Of a stretch of 8,517 nucleotides of DNA, positions 1 through 3,995 are shown piece after piece; within the stretch, counting starts at the first letter, position 1; each line of letters starts with the position of its first letter. The notes beneath the pieces are model-generated. The model saw only the letters and a list, made by a program, of their open reading frames with translations, ran no database searches and was not told the origin of the DNA. Both the position numbers and the translations under genes were made by a program. This DNA comes from Cytophagales bacterium (GTDB taxonomy: Bacteria > Bacteroidota > Bacteroidia > Cytophagales > UBA9547). Where the stretch lies: the NCBI GenBank assembly GCA_003476475.1, contig DMUD01000285.1, positions 1 through 8,517 on the forward strand. The letters are read 5' to 3'.

Positions 1-477
1 TACCCTTTGTTGGATATTCACATGCGCTCGCACCACGGCAAACATTATTTTCAGATAGCGTTGTATTTCCTTGCCTACAACAACAGGATTTTGTTTAAAG
101 CGGCTAAGAACATCAAAGATACGTTTGTGCTGCCAGTGTACTATAACACGATACACATGAGGTATCTGTTGCTATTGCACTTTATAGCGGAAGAAAAGAA
201 ATTTGTAAAAACAGCCACTTTGAGAGATATAGAGTTTGGCGATTACCCAGCTTTTAGCAAAAGAAGCAACAAAAGGATATATTACATGAACGAACTCGTT
301 ACGCACGGATTTGTGGAAGCCATAGAAAAAAAGGTTACGCACTATAAATTGACCGACAAAGGAAGGCTTGCCATTGATATTGTGGTAGATAGCATAAATC
401 TAGTTATAAGGACACACCCCAATATTAAAAGTAGAGGAATAGATACTGAAAAACACCCTTTGAAAGTAGTGTTGTAA
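1..477 (+). CDS. Winged-helix DNA-binding-like protein (5' end possibly outside window)
   Basis: The frame is open from base 1 to the TAA at 475-477. The true start may lie to the left; inside the window the candidates are TTG at 7 and ATG at 22. Counting from TTG 7, residues about 50-125 read like a MarR-type winged helix: a hydrophobic helix (HMRYLLLLHFIAEE), a basic probable recognition helix (FSKRSNKRIYYMNELVTHGF), then a beta-wing (VEAIEKKVTHYKLTDKGR) ending in the LTDKGR motif common in these folds. The first 45 residues are aromatic and basic and I do not recognise them. The likely role is DNA binding, perhaps transcription control or a phage DNA-processing accessory protein; the target is unknown. 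A rho-independent terminator candidate follows about 75 bases downstream. The fold assignment is by eye, and the function is inference. Confidence 0.7.
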   Translation, partial: YPLLDIHMRSHHGKHYFQIALYFLAYNNRILFKAAKNIKDTFVLPVYYNTIHMRYLLLLHFIAEEKKFVKTATLRDIEFGDYPAFSKRSNKRIYYMNELVTHGFVEAIEKKVTHYKLTDKGRLAIDIVVDSINLVIRTHPNIKSRGIDTEKHPLKVVL

Positions 478-501
478 ATACGATAAAAGCACTTATATTT
501 G
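471..501 (+). promoter_or_regulatory. Candidate Bacteroidota-type promoter
   Basis: GTTG at 471-474 (-33-like) is followed after 19 nt by TATATTTG at 494-501, an exact TAnnTTTG -7 box. The -33 part overlaps the last codons of the preceding gene. The -7 box is also the loop of a small hairpin (AGCAC 488-492 with GTGCT 501-505). Transcription would begin near 508 and meet a terminator-like hairpin at 553-585. Confidence 0.45.
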
Positions 502-552
502 TGCTAGGGTAATTTTCAAGATAATTCATAGTTTTAGTATAATCAGTTACAG

Positions 553-585
553 AACCTCGGCAGTGTCGGGGTTTTGTTTTTTTTT
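553..585 (+). terminator. Rho-independent terminator candidate
   Basis: AACCTCG (553-559) pairs with CGGGGTT (567-573), 7 bp including one G:U, around a 7-nt loop. A T-rich tract interrupted by one G follows (574-585). It could end the transcript of the winged-helix gene, or act as an attenuator for the small ORF starting at 599. Confidence 0.7.
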
Positions 586-587
586 GG

Positions 588-595
588 TATATTTG
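588..595 (+). promoter_or_regulatory. Isolated -7 box (TATATTTG) just before the small ORF
   Basis: An exact TAnnTTTG match ends 3 nt before the ATG at 599. The nearest upstream TTTG (573-576) is only 11 nt away, too close for a normal -33 spacing. If active, the transcript would be nearly leaderless. In this AT-rich stretch a chance match is quite possible. Confidence 0.25.
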
Positions 596-598
596 TTT

Positions 599-856
599 AT
601 GAAAAAAGACAATATCTACGCAATTACCGAAGACGGTTTCTTTTGTTTATACATAGACGGGGGTTTGCATTGCTCTTTTGCCCTATCTTCCTACGTGGCG
701 TTTCAATCTTATATCAATACCAAATGGTATTTTAAAAATTGGTACGTGGTGGAAATGCACTTGGAAAAAAACGTGGTGCTGTTAATGGAATATTCAGACA
801 GGAAAACGTGGGAAAACATTTTGGAGGTGTTGCACGTACTTGCTATGGCAAAGTAA
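599..856 (+). CDS. Small protein of unknown function (85 aa)
   Basis: The ORF starts with ATG at 599. An in-frame GTG at 563 is rejected because it lies in the loop of the terminator hairpin. The product (MKKDNIYAITEDGFFCLYID...) alternates polar and aromatic/hydrophobic residues in its first two thirds (YAITEDGFFCLYIDGG, WYFKNWYVVEMHLEKNVVLLMEY), which suggests a small beta-rich domain. It ends in a helix (RKTWENILEVLHVLAMAK). There is no signal peptide or clear membrane span, and I do not recognise the family. Its TAA (854-856) directly abuts the stop codon of the convergent minus-strand gene. It may be read from the promoter at 471-501 by readthrough of the terminator, or from a box at 588-595. 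Confidence 0.6.
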   Translation: MKKDNIYAITEDGFFCLYIDGGLHCSFALSSYVAFQSYINTKWYFKNWYVVEMHLEKNVVLLMEYSDRKTWENILEVLHVLAMAK

Positions 857-1141
857 TTATTTTTTGATGCTCTTGCTTGCTATGCCGTTTATCCCTTCAA
901 TAAGGTCTGTGGCAAGTTTGTTGTATTCTACCACCATATCGTCATGTAACGTGGCATACAGCTTCTCCATTTCCTTTTCTAGTTCTTTGCGGAACTGGTT
1001 TGCCGTAAACCTAAGTTTGTGCTTGAACAAGGGGTTGGCATCAGCCAAAGCATCCAATTCCTCTTGCAAACATATTACCAACGCCCTAGATTTGATGATG
1101 CCTATATAGCGTTCCTCTAAACTTTTAATCTCTTTCTGCAT
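857..1141 (-). CDS. Helical protein of unknown function, second gene of HTH operon (94 aa)
   Basis: The 94-aa product begins MQKEIKSLEERYIGIIKSRA. It is highly charged and predicted almost wholly helical, with heptad-like spacing in residues about 1-30 and again in FRKELEKEMEKLYATLHDD, which suggests coiled coil. It has no cysteine pairs, no membrane segment and no motif I can name. Its ATG lies 17 nt inside the 3' end of the upstream HTH gene on the same strand, so the two are probably translationally coupled and work together, for example as a regulator with a partner protein. This partnership is inference from gene order. The stop codon touches the stop of the convergent 85-aa ORF. Confidence 0.65.
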   Translation of the reverse strand: MQKEIKSLEERYIGIIKSRALVICLQEELDALADANPLFKHKLRFTANQFRKELEKEMEKLYATLHDDMVVEYNKLATDLIEGINGIASKSIKK

Positions 1142-1340
1142 ATAATTTAATCCCTAAAAATTTACAAACGTCCAATAAGGAAGAAAGATGCACCTCGCCC
1201 TTTTTCCCAAAAATCCTATCTACGGTGGTGCTTGCTACTTTGCACTCCACTTTGACCCTATACTTGGTCTTGTCGTTGTTGTAACACTCCCGTTCTATTA
1301 AAGCCCTTAACTCTTCGTATGTGCTTATTTCTAATTTCAT
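1125..1340 (-). CDS. Small Cro/XRE-like helix-turn-helix protein (71 aa)
   Basis: Residues about 28-66 (YRVKVECKVASTTVDRIFGKKGEVHLSSLLDVCKFLGIKL, given here as two blocks: recognition part VASTTVDRIFGKKG and closing part LSSLLDVCKFLGIKL) match the layout of XRE/Cro HTH domains. In these, a turn with small residues leads into a recognition helix and then a leucine-rich helix ending in LGI. The N-terminal 20 residues form an acidic helix. At 71 aa it is about the size of phage Cro-type repressors and has no CI-like protease domain. It is transcribed away from the 58-aa ORF, and the gap between them holds a perfect 16-bp palindrome (1368-1383) that is its most obvious operator. A TATATTTG -7 box on its strand (1352-1345) ends 4 nt before its ATG. 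It likely represses the rightward promoter and perhaps its own. Confidence 0.7.
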   Translation of the reverse strand: MKLEISTYEELRALIERECYNNDKTKYRVKVECKVASTTVDRIFGKKGEVHLSSLLDVCKFLGIKLYAERD

Positions 1341-1344
1341 GGCT

Positions 1345-1352
1345 CAAATATA
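1345..1352 (-). promoter_or_regulatory. -7 box for the HTH operon
   Basis: On the minus strand this reads TATATTTG, an exact TAnnTTTG match ending 4 nt before the ATG at 1340, which would give a very short or absent leader. The expected -33 zone (about 1370-1376) falls inside the palindrome at 1368-1383, and no clean TTG is seen there. Confidence 0.4.
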
Positions 1353-1360
1353 GTATTTAA

Positions 1361-1392
1361 TTTGGTACTACCATAAATGGTAGCCATATTTG
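1361..1392 (+). promoter_or_regulatory. Rightward promoter for 58-aa ORF and pyrophosphohydrolase
   Basis: TTTG at 1361-1364, a 20-nt spacer, then CATATTTG at 1385-1392 (one mismatch to TAnnTTTG). The spacing fits the Bacteroidota consensus. The start point would be near 1399, giving a leader of about 12 nt before ATG 1412. The spacer contains the palindrome at 1368-1383, so a bound repressor would block this promoter. Confidence 0.55.
1368..1383. promoter_or_regulatory. 16-bp perfect palindrome, probable HTH operator
   Basis: CTACCAT-AA-ATGGTAG: 7-bp arms around 2 nt. It sits in the divergent gap between the HTH gene and the 58-aa ORF, exactly between the -33 and -7 boxes of the rightward promoter and over the expected -33 zone of the leftward one. 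Size and symmetry suit a dimeric Cro-like protein. I saw only one copy. Confidence 0.6.
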
Positions 1393-1411
1393 CACGCAAA
1401 ACAACAAGTAT

Positions 1412-1588
1412 ATGGAAGAAGAAAAAAGCATAAAAGACGATTTGTACGAAAAACTAATGTCGGAGTTTAACAAATATGAAATCGACCTAAAAAATTTAAA
1501 GAAAGTGCCTGAAAAAGATATTTTACCAAGCCTTAGCGTAATGTGGGGTTGCAAACAAATAATCAAAAACGTATTTCAGAAATATTAG
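1412..1588 (+). CDS. Small protein of unknown function (58 aa)
   Basis: ATG at 1412 opens a 58-codon frame ending in TAG at 1586-1588. The product (MEEEKSIKDDLYEKLMSEFN..., ending KQIIKNVFQKY) is charged and mostly helical with no cysteine motif or membrane span; I do not recognise it. Support for a real gene comes from position: the start lies about 12 nt after the predicted start point of a well-spaced promoter (TTTG-N20-CATATTTG), and the next gene follows after 35 nt on the same strand. It is the first gene governed by the putative HTH operator, a place where phages often keep small early or anti-repressor proteins. That role is only a guess. Confidence 0.55.
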   Translation: MEEEKSIKDDLYEKLMSEFNKYEIDLKNLKKVPEKDILPSLSVMWGCKQIIKNVFQKY

Positions 1589-1623
1589 AATAGTTATAAT
1601 AAAACTAAAAATAGTACAATAAA

Positions 1624-2151
1624 ATGCTTAAATCTATTATAGAATTTCAAAAAGCTGGTGGGCATACCGTAGCTTACACTACCGAAAACCATACCCCTTC
1701 AATAGAAGACAGAAAATTAAGATTAAAATTGATATTTGAGGAACTAACCGAACTTGCGGAAGCATACGGTTTGGAGAAGACTTTTCAGGAATTAGTGCAA
1801 AAAGAATTAAGCATAGAAGAATGTAAGGACACAAAAGAATTTGACAAAATAGAGGCTTTAGATGCGTTGTGTGATTTGTCGGTAGTGGTAAACGGTGGGT
1901 ACTGTGTATCTGGGTTTACAGATATAGCGGAAGAGGCTTATGAAGAAACCATGAGGTCTAACATGTCCAAATTTTGCTATTCGTTGGATGAGGCTTTGGT
2001 TACCGTAGCCAATAAAGAAGATTGGACGTATAAACAAGTTGTGGTAGACGACAAAATAATTTATGCTATTTTGAGAAAAGAAGATGGTAAAATAATGAAA
2101 AGCCCTGCTTTTTATAAGCCTGATTACAGTAAATTTTTTGATAAAAAGTAA
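1624..2151 (+). CDS. MazG/PRA-PH-like nucleotide pyrophosphohydrolase
   Basis: The 175-aa product fits the all-alpha NTP pyrophosphohydrolase superfamily (MazG, HisE/PRA-PH, dUTPase-2 type), which hydrolyses nucleoside triphosphates or related substrates to monophosphate and pyrophosphate with Mg2+. The metal-binding signature is visible: EELTELAEA at residues 39-47 (E39, E40, E43), then E77-A-L-D80 and D84 in IEALDALCDLSVVVNG, close to the EExxE...ExxD pattern. After the catalytic helices come MRSNMSKF (110-117) and a C-terminal part ending DGKIMKSPAFYKPDYSKFF, the tail arrangement seen in phage and bacterial PRA-PH-like proteins. The substrate cannot be told from the sequence; in phages, dNTP pool cleaning or lowering of alarmone levels has been proposed for relatives. 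The ATG at 1624 follows the 58-aa ORF by 35 nt, probably in one operon. The cassette-like region begins just downstream. Confidence 0.85.
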   Translation: MLKSIIEFQKAGGHTVAYTTENHTPSIEDRKLRLKLIFEELTELAEAYGLEKTFQELVQKELSIEECKDTKEFDKIEALDALCDLSVVVNGGYCVSGFTDIAEEAYEETMRSNMSKFCYSLDEALVTVANKEDWTYKQVVVDDKIIYAILRKEDGKIMKSPAFYKPDYSKFFDKK

Positions 2152-2167
2152 AAGATTTGGCAATAAA

Positions 2168-2191
2168 GGCTAACGAATGTATTGGCGAAGG
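2168..2191 (+). repeat. Left half of an attC-like site
   Basis: GGCTAAC (2168-2174), a 5-nt spacer, then TATTGGCGAAGG (2180-2191). The order and spacing match the left arm of the complete site at 3921-3993, where GCTAAC is also followed by 5 nt and the same 12 bases. I find no right arm before the next ORF, so this may be a deleted site marking the left border of the cluster. Confidence 0.5.
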
Positions 2192-2240
2192 CAGGGCATC
2201 AAGGCACAAAAGTTCAAATTAATAAGTAAAAGTAAAATAT

Positions 2241-2480
2241 ATGCAAAAAGTTGAAACAATAACGTCAAGCCCAAATAGCACCAATGCAGTGTTAAATGAA
2301 GGCTCATTTTCAGTACACTCTTATTCATTGATAGATATGGATGATTCTGACAAATGGGTTCATTGGTCAAAAGGTTTGAAAATGGTAATTGAGAAAAATG
2401 GAGTTACAATAAAGTTAGAAGAAGATGAAATACAGCAACTTGTCAAATGCCTCCCAAGAACTTTTGGAGGGTCGTATTGA
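2241..2480 (+). CDS. Cassette 1 ORF: unknown protein (79 aa)
   Basis: ATG at 2241 to TGA at 2478-2480. The N-terminal third is rich in Ser, Asn and Thr (MQKVETITSSPNSTNAVLNE). The rest contains a probable small beta/alpha unit: HSYSLIDMDDSDKWVHWSKG, then GLKMVIEKNGVTIKLEEDEIQQLVKCLPRTFGGSY, where a beta hairpin leads into a helix with the compact ending LPRTFGG. There is no signal peptide or membrane span. I do not recognise the family. The complete attC-like repeat begins 10 nt after the stop codon, the usual arrangement of a one-gene integron cassette. No promoter was found directly upstream, so it probably depends on readthrough from the pyrophosphohydrolase transcript. Confidence 0.65.
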   Translation: MQKVETITSSPNSTNAVLNEGSFSVHSYSLIDMDDSDKWVHWSKGLKMVIEKNGVTIKLEEDEIQQLVKCLPRTFGGSY

Positions 2481-2489
2481 GCTTTCATT

Positions 2490-2586
2490 TAACGTTTTGC
2501 GGCTTGGTGTCTGTTATTTTGCCTTGCAGATATTTCAAACTTTAGATAAAATTTATAGGCAAAATAATAGCACCAAACCGCTGTTA
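2490..2586 (+). repeat. Complete attC-like site (cassette 1 / cassette 2 junction)
   Basis: A 97-nt imperfect inverted repeat. From the outside in, the paired blocks are TAAC/GTTA, GCGG/CCGC, TTGGTG/CACCAA and TTATTTTGCC/GGCAAAATAA, with a C-A mismatch between the second and third. Spacers are unequal near the ends (5 nt on the left, 1 nt on the right), and a variable AT-rich central stretch lies at about 2524-2557. The expected cut point is G^TTATAGG at 2583/2584. Confidence 0.7.
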
Positions 2587-2632
2587 TAGGCTGGTGCGGT
2601 TTAATTAGTAAAAACTTAAATAGAACGATAAA

Positions 2633-2800
2633 ATGAAAATAGAAACTCGAATAAAAACAGGAAAATTAAAAGGTTGGACAATTCGTAAATCAAAGCACGG
2701 TTGGTATGACCTATATTCTGATGGTGGAATAAGCCAAACACAAGGCAAACACACGCTTGAAGAAATTAAAGAAATTGTCAAATCGAAGCAGTCAAGTTAG
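2633..2800 (+). CDS. Cassette 2 ORF: unknown protein (55 aa)
   Basis: ATG at 2633 to TAG at 2798-2800. The product is short and basic (MKIETRIKTGKLKGWTIRKS, then KHGWYDLYSDGGISQTQGKH and TLEEIKEIVKSKQSS). The pattern looks like a three-stranded beta sheet (WTIRKS, WYDLYSD, GGISQTQG) followed by one helix, as in several small beta-beta-beta-alpha proteins; a nucleic-acid-binding role is possible given the Lys/Arg content, but nothing proves it. It stands between a complete attC-like repeat on the left and a half repeat on the right. The outer ends, GTTATAGGC at 2583 and GCTTATAAC at 2805, are complementary at 8 of 9 positions, which supports reading it as one discrete cassette. Confidence 0.6.
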   Translation: MKIETRIKTGKLKGWTIRKSKHGWYDLYSDGGISQTQGKHTLEEIKEIVKSKQSS

Positions 2801-2804
2801 CCTT

Positions 2805-2839
2805 GCTTATAACGTTCCGCAGGTATATTTAGTTGCGGA
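2805..2839 (+). repeat. Partial attC-like site after cassette 2
   Basis: GCTTATAAC (2805-2813) is followed by a small hairpin, TCCGCA (2816-2821) with TGCGGA (2834-2839). The left end resembles the complete sites (AACGTTnnGC, as at 2491), but there is no terminal GTTA on the right. It is either a shortened site or the remains of a deletion at the junction of cassettes 2 and 3. Confidence 0.45.
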
Positions 2840-2871
2840 CTACGAAGTACAAAACTTTAAATCAAGCTAAA

Positions 2872-3147
2872 ATGACAATAGAAGAACAGAACTCAAATGA
2901 GGCACAAAACCCGCAATTGAATATACCTGATGTTATACGCAGTTATTCTGATAAAGGAATTTTTATTGAAGTTCTTGCAGATGGGTATAAATTGGAAGGT
3001 ATAGGTATTTGCTGGAGAGGTTATGTTTATTGGAATGAGAATGGTGAGTGGAAAGATGAAGATTGTGGGTGTTTCCCTGAATGGATTGATGCTTTTGATT
3101 CTTCAATAAAATTCATTCACGATTGGATTCTTTATAATTGCGTATAA
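2872..3147 (+). CDS. Cassette 3 ORF: unknown acidic protein (91 aa)
   Basis: I chose ATG at 2872. An in-frame TTG at 2833 is rejected because it lies in the hairpin arm of the partial attC-like site. The product is acidic, with a low-complexity start (MTIEEQNSNEAQNPQLNIPD) and then a compact domain: IRSYSDKGIFIEVLADGYKL, GIGICWRGYVYWNENGEW, and a helix-like end (WIDAFDSSIKFIHDWILYNCV). The alternation of strands and the many Trp/Tyr residues suggest a beta-sheet domain. Two cysteines occur as DCGC, without a partner pair for metal binding. The family is not recognised. Its TAA stop (3145-3147) is part of the TAAC that opens the next attC-like repeat, a tight packing common in integron cassettes. 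Confidence 0.6.
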   Translation: MTIEEQNSNEAQNPQLNIPDVIRSYSDKGIFIEVLADGYKLEGIGICWRGYVYWNENGEWKDEDCGCFPEWIDAFDSSIKFIHDWILYNCV

Positions 3148-3231
3148 CTTTTTCGGGCTTGGCGAAGGTGGGCTTGTAGGATGCTCAAAGTTTGCAGAAT
3201 GTTTCTGCCCACTTTTGCCAAACCCGTGTTA
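3145..3231 (+). repeat. Complete attC-like site (cassette 3 / cassette 4 junction)
   Basis: An 87-nt imperfect inverted repeat. The paired blocks are TAAC/GTTA, CGGG/CCCG, TTGGC/GCCAA, a short imperfect stretch, then GTGGGC/GCCCAC. The end spacers are again 5 nt (left) and 1 nt (right), the same layout as the site at 2490-2586 although the sequence differs. The first three bases are the stop codon of cassette 3. The expected cut point is G^TTAGCAG at 3228/3229. Confidence 0.75.
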
Positions 3232-3286
3232 GCAGCAGTAGCGGATTATTAAGATAAATTTCATTAACAACAAATAAATAAAAAAA

Positions 3287-3901
3287 ATGACAAACACGCA
3301 ATCACACGCAAAAAGAGAATTAGAAATTCTTTTTAAAACAACACCTGATGCAATTATCAGAGAGTTTGAAACTGAAATACTTGCATTATGTGAGAAATTC
3401 GGACAATCAGGACAAAGCGGAGGTTCTGCACCATTTACAGCAGGTGCATTATCTCACGCAATTAAGAAACTTTGTTTGCAACAAACTATTGCACCGCTTA
3501 CTGGTGAAGAAAGTGAATGGGGGACAGTTGCAGATGGTTTTAATCAAAACAATAGAGAAGGTGCTGTATTTAAAAATGGTGATGGTAGAGCATATTATTT
3601 GGATGCTATTGTTTGGAAAGGCGATACTTGGAACAGCGACAAAACAAGTAATGATTGGGACACTTTTACAGGGACAATACAAGGTATAAGTAGCAGACAA
3701 TTTATTAAATCATTTCCTTTTAAACCTAAGACTTTTTATATTGATGTTACTCGTGAAAAATTTGATGCGAATAAACACAATAAGTCTGATGCTGTAACAA
3801 CTGGACTTGATGGCGATGTAGTTTATTCTATTAAGGATATGAAACAAATTGATGAAGTGTTTGAATATTATGATAGATTTAAGCAAACATTGTCAAAGTA
3901 A
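3287..3901 (+). CDS. Cassette 4 ORF: phage-type protein of unknown function (204 aa)
   Basis: ATG at 3287 to TAA at 3899-3901, preceded by an A-rich leader. Residues 39-47 read GQSGQSGGS, followed by PFTAGALSHAIKKLC and then APLTGEESEW (69-78). This order (a GxSGGS motif, a hydrophobic helix, PLTGxxxEW, then a stretch around AYYLDAIVW at 102-110) is, from memory, typical of a widespread family of uncharacterised phage proteins. SSRQFIKSFPFKPKTFYIDV (135-154) forms a further conserved-looking block, and the C-terminus (DEVFEYYDRFKQTLSK) is helical. No catalytic residues can be assigned. The ORF is flanked by attC-like repeats whose outer ends are complementary over 16 bp with one mismatch (3227-3242 and 3912-3927), which marks it as a single cassette. 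It is long for a cassette protein of unknown role. Confidence 0.75.
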   Translation: MTNTQSHAKRELEILFKTTPDAIIREFETEILALCEKFGQSGQSGGSAPFTAGALSHAIKKLCLQQTIAPLTGEESEWGTVADGFNQNNREGAVFKNGDGRAYYLDAIVWKGDTWNSDKTSNDWDTFTGTIQGISSRQFIKSFPFKPKTFYIDVTREKFDANKHNKSDAVTTGLDGDVVYSIKDMKQIDEVFEYYDRFKQTLSK

Positions 3902-3920
3902 CGGAATGGTAGCTATTGCT

Positions 3921-3993
3921 GCTAACAGTTGTATTGGCGAAGGTGATAAACATTCCAATAAGTTTAATTCACTTTCGCCAATACTTTGTTAGC
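3921..3993 (+). repeat. Complete attC-like site (3' end of cassette 4)
   Basis: A 73-nt imperfect inverted repeat. The paired blocks are GCTAAC/GTTAGC, an unpaired 5-nt/4-nt spacer, TATTGGCGAA/TTCGCCAATA (10 bp), a G:T wobble, then GTGA/TCAC. It lies between the convergent stops of cassette 4 (3901) and the minus-strand gene (3996). With the T-run at 4002-4007 it might also act as a terminator. Confidence 0.75.
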
Positions 3994-3995
3994 AA

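Larger units (their letters stand above)
2168..3993 (+). mobile_element. Integron-like gene cassette cluster without integrase (CALIN-like)
   Basis: Four short same-strand ORFs (2241-2480, 2633-2800, 2872-3147, 3287-3901) alternate with imperfect inverted repeats that begin with TAAC and, in the three complete cases, end with GTTA. The left arms share sequence (TATTGGCGAAGG in two sites, TTGGCGAAGG in a third). For two cassettes the sequence at the cassette start is the reverse complement of the outer end of its own 3' repeat, as expected of integron cassettes inserted as circles. No IntI gene or attI site is visible in the window, so the name CALIN (cluster of attC sites lacking an integrase) fits. 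Mobility is inferred, not shown. Confidence 0.65.

Noticed and set aside
563..598. GTG at 563 as start of the 85-aa ORF
   Set aside because: It lies in the loop of the terminator hairpin and would encode a run of Phe/Leu codons from the T-rich tract; ATG at 599 is preferred.
840..1109. 89-codon plus-strand open frame
   Set aside because: It is antisense to the 94-aa helical protein gene, with a Ser/Leu-rich shadow-like composition; the minus-strand gene is coupled to the HTH gene.
1357..1566. 69-codon minus-strand open frame
   Set aside because: It is antisense to the 58-aa ORF and would run through the operator region; the plus-strand ORF has a matching promoter.
2833..2871. TTG at 2833 as start of cassette 3 ORF
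   Set aside because: It lies in the hairpin arm of the partial attC-like site; ATG at 2872 leaves a normal leader.
3348..3700. Open frames overlapping cassette 4 on both strands (3348-3689 plus, 3449-3700 minus)
   Set aside because: Both are shadows of the 204-aa ORF, which has recognisable conserved blocks.
2168..3993. The left arm at 2168 and the right arm at 3993 read as terminal inverted repeats of one transposon
   Set aside because: The ends are similar in inverted orientation (GCTAAC, then GTATTGGCGAA), but each complete site already contains its own left and right arm, similar pairs recur inside the region, and no transposase is present.
2490..3993. Repeats as ordinary rho-independent terminators or REP elements
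   Set aside because: The hairpins are long with internal mismatches, have fixed TAAC/GTTA ends, mostly lack a following T-run, and show end complementarity tied to individual ORFs. A terminator side function remains possible for the last one.
2168..3993. CRISPR array
   Set aside because: The repeats are of different sequence and length, are imperfect palindromes, and are separated by ORFs rather than uniform spacers; there are no cas genes.
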